In this document: in pieces, positions 21,527 to 28,771 of the stretch
Numbering within the stretch: the first letter of the stretch is position 1
How the letters are laid out: every line of letters starts with the position of its first letter
DNA from: a virus
Strand: one strand, 5' to 3'
IMG/VR virus record: IMGVR_UViG_3300050821_012549
Coordinates: 1-36,053 of that record
Length of the DNA: 36,053 bases
The notes under the pieces: model-generated
Told to the model about the DNA's origin: nothing
What the model saw: only the letters and a program-made list of their open reading frames with translations
Databases searched by the model: none
Position numbers and translations under genes: made by a program

Positions 21527-22855
21527 ATGGCAAATTTTTACGCGATCTACCCACCTGCTGCAGATAGCACCAATACCGTTCAAACTGTGCAAGGTGAAGG
21601 TACACCTGGAGCGCAGACTGGAGGCGTTCTGACAGTTCAGGGTGACCCTTCAGGTACCCCCATCCCAGTAACTGCAACGAATCCATCTGTCGGTGCAACA
21701 GGAAGTGCAGTTCCAGCGGATGCTACCTACGCAGGTATGAATGTTAGTGGAAATCTTACTGGCCTCACTGGTACTTCTAACGGCCTCAAAGTTGATGGTT
21801 CAGCAGTGAATCAACCGGTAGTTGGCACGGGAACCGCTGGCAGCGCTGCGAGCGGTGTAGTGACGATCCAAGGCATTGCCAGCATGACACCTGTCAAGGT
21901 CGATCCCTCGGGAGGGGGAACAGGGCCAGTCAACGTAGTTCAATTTGGAGGGAACAATGTTGTTACAGGTACAGGCGCGAGCGGGAACGGCATTCCACGT
22001 GTTACGGTGTCGAATGATTCTACTGTCGGCTTGGTGGCAGGATCAGCAATTATAGGTAAGGTTGGGATTGATCAGACGACTCCAGGCACTACAAATGGGG
22101 TGCAAGTTAACGCTGCTCTCCCAGCTGGAGCCAACACTATCGGTGCAGTAACACAAGCATCAGGTCCGTGGACAGTGACGGGATCGGGGACAGCGGGTAC
22201 TGCTGCGAGCGGTGTAGTGACGATCCAAGGCATTGCCAGCATGACACCTGTCAAGGTCGATCCCTCGGGAGGAACCGGTGCGGTTAACGTCACGCAGTTC
22301 GGTGGCAATAACGTAGTAACAGGAACTGGGACGAGTGGAGCTGGTATCCCAAGGGTGACAGTCTCCAGTGATTCAAGTTTAACATCCGTTACAACAGTTT
22401 CAACTGTGACAGCGGTAACTGCCATTACTAACACGGTCAATGTGACAGGGACTGGAACAACCGGTTCTCCAGCCGCAGGAATTCTGACTATTCAAGGGAA
22501 TGCCAGCGGGGTTGCAGTGCCCGTTACTGTTAGTTCTCTCTCACCGACGACTCCTACTACCGCAATATTTTCTGCAGAGGGGAATATTGCAGCTGGTTCT
22601 ATCACTTCATCTTTCCAGACAGTATTCACCCCTGCATCCAATACTAAAATTTTATTCATGCGCAATAATACGAATGCGACATGTGCGGTGAGCATGGATG
22701 CAGGGACCACAACGAACTGGAATTTAGATTCTGGGGATCAAGTTTCCATCGATTTTCAATCGAACGCCATGGTTTGTACGACGACAGCAATTCAAGTCAA
22801 ATCTTCCGGAAGCCCATCTACTGGAAGCTTCCGAGTTAATGCGGTGCACACATGA
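21527..22855 (+). CDS. Repetitive fibre/shaft protein with an internal duplication
   Basis: A 442-residue protein from ATG 21527. Residues about 20-60 carry VQGEGTPG and VQGDPSGTPIPVTATNP repeats. The middle holds two copies of a unit of about 119 residues: AASGVVTIQGIASMTPVKVD, NV.QFGGNNVVTGTG.SG and GIPRVTVS.DS. A third, shorter unit follows (GTGTTGSPAAGILTIQGNAS). These Gly/Thr/Val repeats fit a trimeric fibre shaft. The last 110 residues form a different, probably globular beta domain (SFQTVFTPASNTKILFMRNN). The stop overlaps the next start by ATGA. Confidence 0.65.
   Translation: MANFYAIYPPAADSTNTVQTVQGEGTPGAQTGGVLTVQGDPSGTPIPVTATNPSVGATGSAVPADATYAGMNVSGNLTGLTGTSNGLKVDGSAVNQPVVGTGTAGSAASGVVTIQGIASMTPVKVDPSGGGTGPVNVVQFGGNNVVTGTGASGNGIPRVTVSNDSTVGLVAGSAIIGKVGIDQTTPGTTNGVQVNAALPAGANTIGAVTQASGPWTVTGSGTAGTAASGVVTIQGIASMTPVKVDPSGGTGAVNVTQFGGNNVVTGTGTSGAGIPRVTVSSDSSLTSVTTVSTVTAVTAITNTVNVTGTGTTGSPAAGILTIQGNASGVAVPVTVSSLSPTTPTTAIFSAEGNIAAGSITSSFQTVFTPASNTKILFMRNNTNATCAVSMDAGTTTNWNLDSGDQVSIDFQSNAMVCTTTAIQVKSSGSPSTGSFRVNAVHT
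21845..21915 (+). repeat. 71-bp exact direct repeat, copy 1
   Basis: Bases 21845-21915 are identical to 22202-22272. They encode the AASGVVTIQGIASMTPVKV segment of the fibre shaft. The repeat spacing is 357 bp, a whole number of codons (119). Confidence 0.85.
22202..22272 (+). repeat. 71-bp exact direct repeat, copy 2
   Basis: Second copy of the repeat at 21845-21915. Identity at the DNA level, including third codon positions, implies recent duplication or gene conversion, while the flanking parts of the two protein units have diverged. Confidence 0.85.
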
Positions 22856-23625
22856 GTTCAATTCTTTCTAAACTTATCAATCTCGCTGGCAATATTACTG
22901 GCACTTTAGGTATTAGCAACGGCGGCACTAATTCATCCACTTCTTTGAACAATAATCGTGTGATGAAAAGTTCCGGTGGAGCGATCATTGAAGCTGCAGC
23001 TATCACAGCGACAAGGGCTTTAGTTTCAGATTCAAATGGTATCCCTATAGCCTCAGCGACTACACAGACTCAACTCGAGTATTTGCAAAGCGCGACAGGT
23101 ACTACGGGAACCACTTCCACTAATCTAGTATTTTCAACGAGTCCTACTTTTGTCACCCCTGTTTTAGGCACTCCTGCTAGCGGGACACTCACTAATTGTA
23201 CATCGGTGAAAGGAATCACTACAGGATCTGCGGTAGCTGCAGGAATTATAGGTGAAGTCATATCTACGACAGCCCAAGGCGCTTCGACCACAATCGGGAC
23301 AACTGCGACGCAGATTGCCACAGTTTCTTTAACAGCGGGCGTTTGGCTGATCAATTATGGAGTGAACGTTCTAGTAACCAATGCTGCAACTAACGATGGA
23401 AGTTTTGCATTAGGAACGACGGCATCTTCTTACAGTGGGACTACTCTTGGCTATGACCAATTCAATATATATACGCTTGCTTTAAATGGTCGGATGGCAG
23501 GTTGGGCTTCAAAAGTGTTGAGTATAGGAAGTACCACATCTTACTATTTGAATTGTATTTCTCGACAGGGAACAGCAGCGCAAGGCGATTGGTTAGGCTC
23601 AATCATTGCTTTGAGGGTGGGATAA
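22852..23625 (+). CDS. Tail fibre-like protein with C-terminal beta domain
   Basis: A 257-residue protein overlapping the previous gene by ATGA. The N-terminus has a short hydrophobic/Gly segment (KLINLAGNITGTLGISNGGTNSS). GISNGGT motifs are common in phage fibre proteins. The middle carries FSTSPTFVTPVLGTPASGTL, a fibre-type repeat. The last 125 residues form a beta domain (IATVSLTAGVWLINYGVNV... ending DWLGSIIALRVG) that resembles the C-terminus of the protein at 10110. It is probably the distal receptor-side protein of the fibre block. Confidence 0.65.
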   Translation: MSSILSKLINLAGNITGTLGISNGGTNSSTSLNNNRVMKSSGGAIIEAAAITATRALVSDSNGIPIASATTQTQLEYLQSATGTTGTTSTNLVFSTSPTFVTPVLGTPASGTLTNCTSVKGITTGSAVAAGIIGEVISTTAQGASTTIGTTATQIATVSLTAGVWLINYGVNVLVTNAATNDGSFALGTTASSYSGTTLGYDQFNIYTLALNGRMAGWASKVLSIGSTTSYYLNCISRQGTAAQGDWLGSIIALRVG

Positions 23626-23631
23626 AAACTA

Positions 23632-23820
23632 TTAGTGTCTATGCCTTGAAAAAACGGCTCTGTTGTTACATCTGCAACGCGGATAACGACAGATACCGTT
23701 GACCATGAACTTATCATGAGCACTTTCACCTCCATTGATGAGACGTGATAATTCATTTCGCAATATTTCTATCTTCTCTTTGCGGGTTTTGGGTTTAGTT
23801 TTAACTTTGGTCTTTTTCAT
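23632..23820 (-). CDS. Small basic Cys-rich protein
   Basis: A 62-residue minus-strand ORF from ATG 23820; a TTG at 23835 is an alternative. The N-terminus is Lys-rich (MKKTKVKTKPKTRKEKIEI), followed by a helix and then KFMVNGICRYPRCRCNNRAV and a His/Arg end (FSRHRH). The CRYPRCRC cluster suggests metal or nucleic-acid binding. The ribosome binding site is weak (GTGAAG). It is convergent with the fibre block, 6 nt from its stop. I cannot name the family. Confidence 0.5.
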   Translation of the reverse strand: MKKTKVKTKPKTRKEKIEILRNELSRLINGGESAHDKFMVNGICRYPRCRCNNRAVFSRHRH

Positions 23821-23876
23821 ATACTTCACATTCAACTTAGTGTAAATATTGAATAATTAAGTAAGGATTCTATCAC

Positions 23877-24107
23877 ATGGATATCAAAACCATTGAGAAG
23901 TTTGCCGACATCCTCTGCGAAGGTATTCTTACTCTCAAGACGCCTCTCAAGACGCTTGGTATTTCAAATCCAATCCTAGATGAGGTCTCCGAAATTAGCT
24001 CAACCATCCTACCTAGCCTTGACACCTTGTCGTCCTCAGATAGCTCTAAACTAGCTGAGACGGCCTATAAAGCTCTCCAAAAGGTGAAAAGTACAATATC
24101 TCCATGA
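23877..24107 (+). CDS. Small acidic helical protein, unknown function
   Basis: A 76-residue protein (MDIKTIEKFADILCEGI...) with two predicted helices around a Ser/Thr-rich centre, ending KALQKVKSTISP. A TAAGG ribosome binding site lies 9-13 nt upstream of ATG 23877. It stands alone on the plus strand between minus-strand genes. An imperfect convergent hairpin (TCTCCAT at 24099-24105 with ATGGAGA at 24138-24144) spans its stop and may act in termination. No family is recognised. Confidence 0.55.
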   Translation: MDIKTIEKFADILCEGILTLKTPLKTLGISNPILDEVSEISSTILPSLDTLSSSDSSKLAETAYKALQKVKSTISP

Positions 24108-24225
24108 ACAAGGTACAGCTAGCAAATAACCTATTTTATGGAGAGATTGGATTAAGGATAAGGTATGCTGCTGCACGTGCTCAAAAAGAAAGTCGTAAGC
24201 ATCCTCCCTGCAATGCGTGAGGCAT

Positions 24226-24471
24226 TTACGCTGCTTTTTGAGCATCCTTCCCGAATCTTTCTTCCAAGAATCTTTGTTTCATATCTTCAATTTCAATGTC
24301 TGAAAAACCGAATTCTTTCAGATATCTTCTCAGTCTTATTGCGGCTTCAATCTCTTTAAGTTCTTCAATGGTGAGTCCCAATTGGTTTAGATTATTTCTT
24401 AGAACAAGAGTCTTCATTTGTTGGCAAACATCCTCGGTTATTAAGACGTTTAGGATTTTGTTGTTAAACAT
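24226..24471 (-). CDS. Small charged helical protein
   Basis: An 81-residue protein from ATG 24471 with a GGGAGGG ribosome binding site 7 nt upstream. The sequence (LVLRNNLNQLGLTIEELKE; AIRLRRYLKEFGFSDIEIEDMKQRFLEERFG) is helical and highly charged, with an LT.EEL motif. It is the most distal gene of the minus-strand recombination unit. No known family is recognised. Confidence 0.6.
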   Translation of the reverse strand: MFNNKILNVLITEDVCQQMKTLVLRNNLNQLGLTIEELKEIEAAIRLRRYLKEFGFSDIEIEDMKQRFLEERFGKDAQKAA

Positions 24472-24575
24472 ATGTAAGCCCTCCCTCCCTAACCTTATCG
24501 ACCATAGAGCGGAAAACTTTAGAGGATCCCATTCATATATTTAAACCCTGACATATCAATATGTTATATGGGGGA

Positions 24576-24770
24576 TTATTTTTCCTTTTGATGATCATGG
24601 AGTATATTTTCTTTCTGCTGATTCTGAAAAAGGAGATAAGTCAATTTCTGTTCTGGTGTCAAGTCGTTGAAACAAGCCTTTTTAGCGCGAATTTTTCGCA
24701 ACGCTTGATAGACAAAGATGGATATGACCGGGATCAAAAAAAAACCTACAAATAAATCTGAATCTCTCAT
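24576..24770 (-). CDS. Small single-pass membrane protein
   Basis: A 64-residue protein from ATG 24770. Residues about 6-22 (LFVGFFLIPVISIFVYQAL) form one membrane segment, followed by a basic stretch (RKIRAKKA) and a polar tail with LTPEQKLTYLLFQNQQ. It starts 15 nt after the RecT stop on the same strand, with AAGAAAG upstream, so it is probably co-transcribed. The topology would place the charged tail in the cytoplasm. The function is unknown; a lysis accessory role is possible. An overlapping plus-strand ORF is less convincing. Confidence 0.55.
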   Translation of the reverse strand: MRDSDLFVGFFLIPVISIFVYQALRKIRAKKACFNDLTPEQKLTYLLFQNQQKENILHDHQKEK

Positions 24771-24785
24771 CGGAAAATTTCTTTC

Positions 24786-25652
24786 TTACGCTTCTTCGCT
24801 TGGGTCTGCGGCTATCTGATTTTCAGCATCGGTTGTTTCAAGCGCTTCAATGAGACCTGGGGGAAGACTGATATCTTCCAGTACTTCTTTGTGAAATGAA
24901 GTTGTATTCGTGCTTTCAATATCGATTGAGTCGTCGTGACGATCTATTTTTGCCAATTCCGGAGATTTAGGTATGATTTTAGCTAATCTCCGAATGGCAG
25001 TTTTCTTAGCCATTTCTCCGAAATGATCCTTCCACGGTCCATATTCCCCCTTGGACTTGGTTTTCTTCATGATATCGATAATTTCAGCGATGGACATTAC
25101 TTCAAATTTCGATGATCCATCAGAATAATTCGCTACGGCATATGCACCTAGCAAGTCCCCGTGTGATTCTTTTCCGAAATAAGGATGAATGGTCAGTTCT
25201 TCCTTACTTCCTTTTTGAATTTTAAAAGTATCTTTTTCAAAGATCAGGCCCGCTGAGATCCTGACATTCCCTGGGCGTTCCATCAAATCAATGAGCCCTT
25301 GATACCCGATTATGATTTGAACTTCGTGGGATTGCGCTTTCGAGTTCCAGTAGGGGATTAAATGAACGAGTCCTAACCCTGAACCGGGTTCTAAGCCCAT
25401 TTGAGAGCAAAACATGACCGCTGAAAAAAATGAAATCTGACTGCATTCGGCAAGTTTTGGATTCCTGCGAACCTCGCTTATGATGATTCTTGTCATACGT
25501 TCAGCCGTGATATGCTTAGGTAGGACTCGTTTTATCTCACTTTCAAATTTACCAATGAGACTAATTAAATTCGATGTCCCATCGTTAGTTTTGCTTACAC
25601 CATTACTATTGTTCAAAGATGGTTTCGCTAATGGGTTATAGCCTCGACTCAT
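24786..25652 (-). CDS. recT: RecT-family single-strand annealing protein
   Basis: A 288-residue protein with the RecT pattern: RMTRIIISEVRRNPKLAECS, SFFSAVMFCSQMGLEPGSGLG, HLIPYW...VQIIIGYQGLIDLMERPG, and the C-terminal GEMAKKTAIRRLAKIIPKSP. RecT binds ssDNA and anneals complementary strands in phage recombination and replication, together with a 5'-3' exonuclease. It overlaps the RecE-like nuclease gene by ATGA (25649-25652). An AAAGGA ribosome binding site precedes ATG 25652. The acidic tail (DAENQIAADPSEEA) is usual for the family. Confidence 0.95.
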   Translation of the reverse strand: MSRGYNPLAKPSLNNSNGVSKTNDGTSNLISLIGKFESEIKRVLPKHITAERMTRIIISEVRRNPKLAECSQISFFSAVMFCSQMGLEPGSGLGLVHLIPYWNSKAQSHEVQIIIGYQGLIDLMERPGNVRISAGLIFEKDTFKIQKGSKEELTIHPYFGKESHGDLLGAYAVANYSDGSSKFEVMSIAEIIDIMKKTKSKGEYGPWKDHFGEMAKKTAIRRLAKIIPKSPELAKIDRHDDSIDIESTNTTSFHKEVLEDISLPPGLIEALETTDAENQIAADPSEEA

Positions 25653-26446
25653 GAATAAATCCTTTCAGCAAATGCAGGTAAACCAATTTCTTTTATAGAT
25701 GTATCAAATCCTGGCCAGTTATTTCTTTCTCGACAATTTTTAAGAAGATGCAAGGCGTGCATGTGATCTTTTTTTCCTGCTTCGATCATTTGCTTATTAG
25801 CAGTACGCATTACTATATGAACAGCAGGGGTATCGGTGGAAACAAAAATCCAACCAAAGCCTTGAATATCAAAGCCCAGCTTAGAAAGCACGTAGATATA
25901 ATGCGCTGCTTGAAAATGATAAGTTTCGAAAAAAATAGTATTGGAAAGTGATTCATCATCAATTCTTTTGCAAGTCGTCTTAAGATCCCAAATGAATTTT
26001 TTGTCCTGGGTTAAGATATCAGGGCAGCATTTGAGTCGACCATAACGAAGATCATCATAATAATAGGGCTGTTCTATAATTGGGTTCCCTTGCATTAACC
26101 GCATAAATGGTTGATGCGATAATTTCACAGAGATAAGATTACAAAGAAGATCTTTTTCTTCATAGCCGAGGCAAATTTTGCCTTTATTTGTTTTTTTGAA
26201 TTCAGTCCACTTCTTCCCGCCTGGGGTTCCATTAGAACGCGGACCCCAATTTTCGGGTTGCAAAGCGTACTGCTCGGCAAACTTATAAGGTTCTAGAAGA
26301 TAACAGTGAACTGCAGTACCAAATATTGTCGACCTTGTATCTTTACTATCAGCTTTCGATGCCGCAAGGAAATCAGCGGGTGATGCTAGGATATTTTTGA
26401 GAAGGCTAGCGTTGATGCCAGGGTCAGCGAAGTATGCGGATTTCAT
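25649..26446 (-). CDS. RecE-like exonuclease (PD-(D/E)XK)
   Basis: A 265-residue protein. The N-terminus has SLLKNILASPADFLAA, as in RecE C-terminal domain/DUF3799 proteins, followed by FGTAVHCYLLEPYKF. The catalytic PD-(D/E)XK region is visible as GRLKCCPDILT and FIWDLKTT (Asp, then Asp-X-Lys), followed by the FQAAHYIY helix Gln. It would degrade one DNA strand to give the 3' overhang used by RecT. AAAGAGG precedes ATG 26446. It is coupled to recT by ATGA and preceded by the ankyrin gene, 20 nt upstream. Confidence 0.88.
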   Translation of the reverse strand: MKSAYFADPGINASLLKNILASPADFLAASKADSKDTRSTIFGTAVHCYLLEPYKFAEQYALQPENWGPRSNGTPGGKKWTEFKKTNKGKICLGYEEKDLLCNLISVKLSHQPFMRLMQGNPIIEQPYYYDDLRYGRLKCCPDILTQDKKFIWDLKTTCKRIDDESLSNTIFFETYHFQAAHYIYVLSKLGFDIQGFGWIFVSTDTPAVHIVMRTANKQMIEAGKKDHMHALHLLKNCRERNNWPGFDTSIKEIGLPAFAERIYS

Positions 26447-26466
26447 ATACCTCTTTCATCCGATTG

Positions 26467-26922
26467 TTATTCTATAATTACAGTGAGATTTTTACAAACA
26501 AATCTCCTTAGTCTTGTGACGATGCCAATAACATCTTTATTTTTAGAAATCAGGGCTAGTTGCATCGGAGTCTTTCCGAGGTAGGATACTTGCTCGATAT
26601 CAAAACCACAATTTTCGACCAAAATCTGAATGAATTTCGGGTTCTCACGCGTTACTGCAAAATGCAGCAGATTCCCACTGTTGATGGTGATACTTTTCAA
26701 AGTGTTCTTCATGTCATCGTCTTGAAAGATGTCATCACCCTGACAGAGTTGTTTAATCAAATCATAATTGCCATTGTAAACTAAATACATGATGTAATTT
26801 ATAAAATGGTTCTCATCGTCACTCTCGGTAAGCTCCCAATTATCGGGTGCGGACTGTGCGGTTAAACCCATTCCTAAAAAAATTGAGAATAATAAACTAG
26901 TTATTTTCTGTTTAATTATCAT
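26467..26922 (-). CDS. Secreted ankyrin-repeat protein
   Basis: A 151-residue protein from ATG 26922. Residues 1-25 form a Sec-type signal peptide: basic IIKQK, hydrophobic SLLFSIFLGMGL, then TAQSA before the likely cleavage site. Residues about 38-140 hold ankyrin-type repeats: FINYIMYLVYNGNYDLIKQL, then GNLLHFAVTRENPKFIQILVEN and GKTPMQLALISKNKDVI. Ankyrin repeats bind proteins and are frequent in effectors of eukaryote-associated bacteria. The start overlaps the end of the preceding small gene (stop at 26912), so it is translationally coupled. It lies inside the recombination operon just before the RecE-like gene, an unusual place. Export is inferred. Confidence 0.8.
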   Translation of the reverse strand: MIIKQKITSLLFSIFLGMGLTAQSAPDNWELTESDDENHFINYIMYLVYNGNYDLIKQLCQGDDIFQDDDMKNTLKSITINSGNLLHFAVTRENPKFIQILVENCGFDIEQVSYLGKTPMQLALISKNKDVIGIVTRLRRFVCKNLTVIIE

Positions 26923-27121
26923 CACTTTTTGTCTTTTTAGTTTTGATCGTTTTCTGAGGTTCCCCGTATAGAGCACGTCCTAAAAGCATTCGGAAAATTT
27001 GAGATGTTGGGACACCATATTTTTCTGCCATGACATTGCAATCATGAAGCATCTTGAGTGGGAGTCTTATCGGTTGTGGTGTTGAGAGTTTCTCGCGCAT
27101 TTTTTTATTTTGTAAATTCAT
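26912..27121 (-). CDS. Small ribbon-helix-helix-like DNA-binding protein
   Basis: A 69-residue basic protein (PIRLPLKMLHDCNVMAEKYG, then PTSQIFRMLLGRALYG, then a Lys/Thr-rich tail). The strand with alternating residues followed by two helices fits a ribbon-helix-helix regulator or antitoxin-like fold, judged from pattern only. ATG 27121 and ATG 27100 are both possible; neither has a clear ribosome binding site. It is the first gene of the minus-strand unit, next to a palindrome at 27131-27144 that may be its own operator. Confidence 0.6.
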   Translation of the reverse strand: MNLQNKKMREKLSTPQPIRLPLKMLHDCNVMAEKYGVPTSQIFRMLLGRALYGEPQKTIKTKKTKSDDN

Positions 27122-27130
27122 AATAAAAGT

Positions 27131-27144
27131 TATACACCTGTATA
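27131..27144. promoter_or_regulatory. Palindromic operator candidate between divergent genes
   Basis: TATAC-ACCT-GTATA is a perfect 5-bp inverted repeat in the 61-bp gap between divergent genes starting at 27121 (minus) and 27183 (plus). TATACT at its right edge could serve as a -10 box for the plus strand. A likely binding site for the small ribbon-helix-helix-like protein encoded next to it. Confidence 0.4.
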
Positions 27145-27182
27145 CTATGGTTAGTTGATAATTTCAAAGGGAAAATTTAAAC

Positions 27183-27461
27183 ATGCATGAAAAAAGAGCC
27201 AAATGGCAATTGAATATACTGACAAAGTTGGAACCTTTAATAAAGGATGATCTCAAGACTCAGGACGATGCTTTTTATTTCATTGAAGGTTTAATGAATG
27301 TGGCAGCAACCTTCTCAGTCGGAGCTTTTGAATTTCGTGACGAAAGGGAGATCTCTGACTTTTTGAAGAGGATTGTTGATAATTCATCTACGGAAGCAGT
27401 GAGAATTGGAGGTCTTTTCGATGAATTCATGGCTGAATATAATAAAAAGAAAAAACGATGA
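27183..27461 (+). CDS. Small helical protein, unknown function
   Basis: A 92-residue protein (MHEKRAKWQLNILTKLEPLI...) with several helices and a Lys-rich end (EYNKKKKR). AAAGGGA lies 8-14 nt before ATG 27183. It is the first plus-strand gene after the divergent control region and probably early. No family is recognised. Confidence 0.6.
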   Translation: MHEKRAKWQLNILTKLEPLIKDDLKTQDDAFYFIEGLMNVAATFSVGAFEFRDEREISDFLKRIVDNSSTEAVRIGGLFDEFMAEYNKKKKR

Positions 27462-27757
27462 ACCCCACCAGGATCAGAGACCCTGACGGGATTGCATACA
27501 CTTTACTGACTTTTTGAGCATACTTTTTAAGCCGGGGATTTTCTACACTTTTTTTTAAAATGACTATGATAAACAAAAAGCCCCTAGGATTGACTTAACG
27601 GGCGATCCTAGGGACTTAGACAGAAAAGACGCTACTGAAATTAAAATATTCCGGGAATTCTAACTTCAGCAACGTACTGTACTAACAACTCTGTTGAAGA
27701 GTAGAGAGTACCTATCGTACCTGCCTGATTTTAGCAAGGCCCAAAAAGGTACATCTT
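27462..27757. other. Non-coding gap, about 300 bp
   Basis: No convincing ORF is present on either strand. It holds the inverted repeat at 27582-27613 and, to its right, an imperfect repeat pair (CTTCAGCAAC near 27664, CTGTTGAAG near 27691). The right end carries the ribosome binding site of the gene at 27758. It may contain the early promoter for that gene, or a small RNA on the minus strand. Confidence 0.4.
27575..27613 (-). terminator. Hairpin followed by a T tract on the minus strand
   Basis: CCCTAGGAT (27582-27590) and ATCCTAGGG (27605-27613) are perfect 9-bp complements. Read on the minus strand the hairpin is followed by GGCTTTTTGTTT, the form of a Rho-independent terminator. No protein gene lies upstream on that strand, so it may end a short antisense or regulatory RNA starting between about 27650 and 27750. 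Confidence 0.5.
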
Positions 27758-28771
27758 ATGCCTCGATTTTCCAGCCATTGGTGCAAACTAAAACGCGAAA
27801 TTTTGAGTATTTCTACCGGCGATTCTTTAATCCTGGGTCTTTACAGCCTTCTTTGCATATGGGCTAGTCCCTCCGATGAGACGGAAGGTCGAATCAAATT
27901 AAAATATTCTCAAATTCTTACAAGTGACGAGGAATTGGCCAGGATTTTAGGCAGTGATAAAAAGGCGATCGAACGACGTATCAGAAAACTGAAAGACAAT
28001 GGTTTTGTCTTACTTGAGCGCGACCGCCAATACGGCAGGATCATCACGGTTCTTCTCCCAAAAAACGAAAAAAATGTGTCGCACCGCCCGGTGCACGAAG
28101 TGTCGCACCGCCTAAATCTCGAATCTCATGATGCTCAAGGGTTTCAAGATAACATCGCCGAAAAAGTGTCGCACGAAGTGTCGCACCGCGCGTCCATACT
28201 TAAGAGAATAGAGAATTTAGAGAAAGAAAAAGAGGGGGGGGACGCGCGCGCGCACGCGGATAAGGAAGCGCTTGCGTCCCCCAAGAAAACCCTCCCCCTT
28301 TTTTCGCCTTCGGCTCATGGATCGGGAACGGGGATCGCAAAGCTTGTTGCACTACCATCGCCCGAGCTCAGAAAGGGACCGCCCGACGAAGAGGAATCGT
28401 TAGCTAAGGATTGGTATGGGAGGACACAGGAATTCGCTAAAATAAGGGGATTTGCTTTCGAGGACATCAGCGATCAATTAGAGCATCTCCGCGAGAGAGG
28501 ATATACAACGCAACAACTCCGCCAAATTCTCATCTACATAAAAACCGCCAACATCGGAAAGAAATTCATCGCTCCTATCGATGCTTTCAAAGATCACTTC
28601 GGAAATCCGGTGATCGAAGTCGCCTATGCAGAATTGAAAAACACGCCTGAAGGAAAAAGAGAGGAGGCAAAACAGTCTAAAGCTCACGTTGAAGCGAAAA
28701 TGAAAAATCAGAGTCTTAGAGAAAGATTAGCAGCGGAAGTTCTATTAAAAGCAAAGGAATCTAAAGAATGA
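27758..28771 (+). CDS. Replication initiator-like winged-helix protein
   Basis: A 337-residue protein. The N-terminal 110 residues are a winged-helix unit: LGLYSLLCIWASPSDETEGRI, SDEELARILGSDKKAIERRI, LKDNGFVLLERDRQYGRII. Such domains open phage replication initiator (lambda O-like) proteins. Residues about 108-145 are a Val-Ser-His-Arg-rich linker encoded by DNA iterons. Residues about 150-205 are low complexity with a GC-alternating stretch. The C-terminal part (AKIRGFAFEDISDQLEHLRE; YTTQQLRQILIYIKTANIGK) is helical and may bind helicase or a loader. AAAGG precedes ATG 27758. It overlaps the resolvase gene by ATGA. Confidence 0.65.
   Translation: MPRFSSHWCKLKREILSISTGDSLILGLYSLLCIWASPSDETEGRIKLKYSQILTSDEELARILGSDKKAIERRIRKLKDNGFVLLERDRQYGRIITVLLPKNEKNVSHRPVHEVSHRLNLESHDAQGFQDNIAEKVSHEVSHRASILKRIENLEKEKEGGDARAHADKEALASPKKTLPLFSPSAHGSGTGIAKLVALPSPELRKGPPDEEESLAKDWYGRTQEFAKIRGFAFEDISDQLEHLRERGYTTQQLRQILIYIKTANIGKKFIAPIDAFKDHFGNPVIEVAYAELKNTPEGKREEAKQSKAHVEAKMKNQSLRERLAAEVLLKAKESKE
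28076..28189 (+). repeat. Iterons GTGTCGCAC(CGC) inside the replication gene, candidate origin
   Basis: GTGTCGCACCGC occurs at 28076, 28100 and 28178, and GTGTCGCAC at 28166. GCACCG (28081-28086) and CGGTGC (28089-28094) also form an inverted repeat. They encode VSHRP, VSHRL, VSHE and VSHRA. Iterons inside an initiator gene, followed by low-complexity DNA (28230-28262), parallel the lambda O origin layout. The origin role is inferred. Confidence 0.55.

Noticed and set aside
24051-24245. Minus-strand ORF MLKKQRKCLTHC of 64 codons.
   Set aside because: It overlaps genes on both sides, has no ribosome binding site and no coherent pattern; treated as chance.
24561-24755. Plus-strand ORF MLYGGLFFLLMIMEYIF.
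   Set aside because: Antisense to the better-supported minus-strand membrane protein at 24576-24770; its hydrophobic start reflects the complement of that gene's Gln/Lys/His-rich C-terminal end, not a gene of its own.
28076-28262. CRISPR-like repeats in the replication gene.
   Set aside because: Repeats are only 9-12 bp, irregularly spaced and lie within a coding frame; iterons explain them better.
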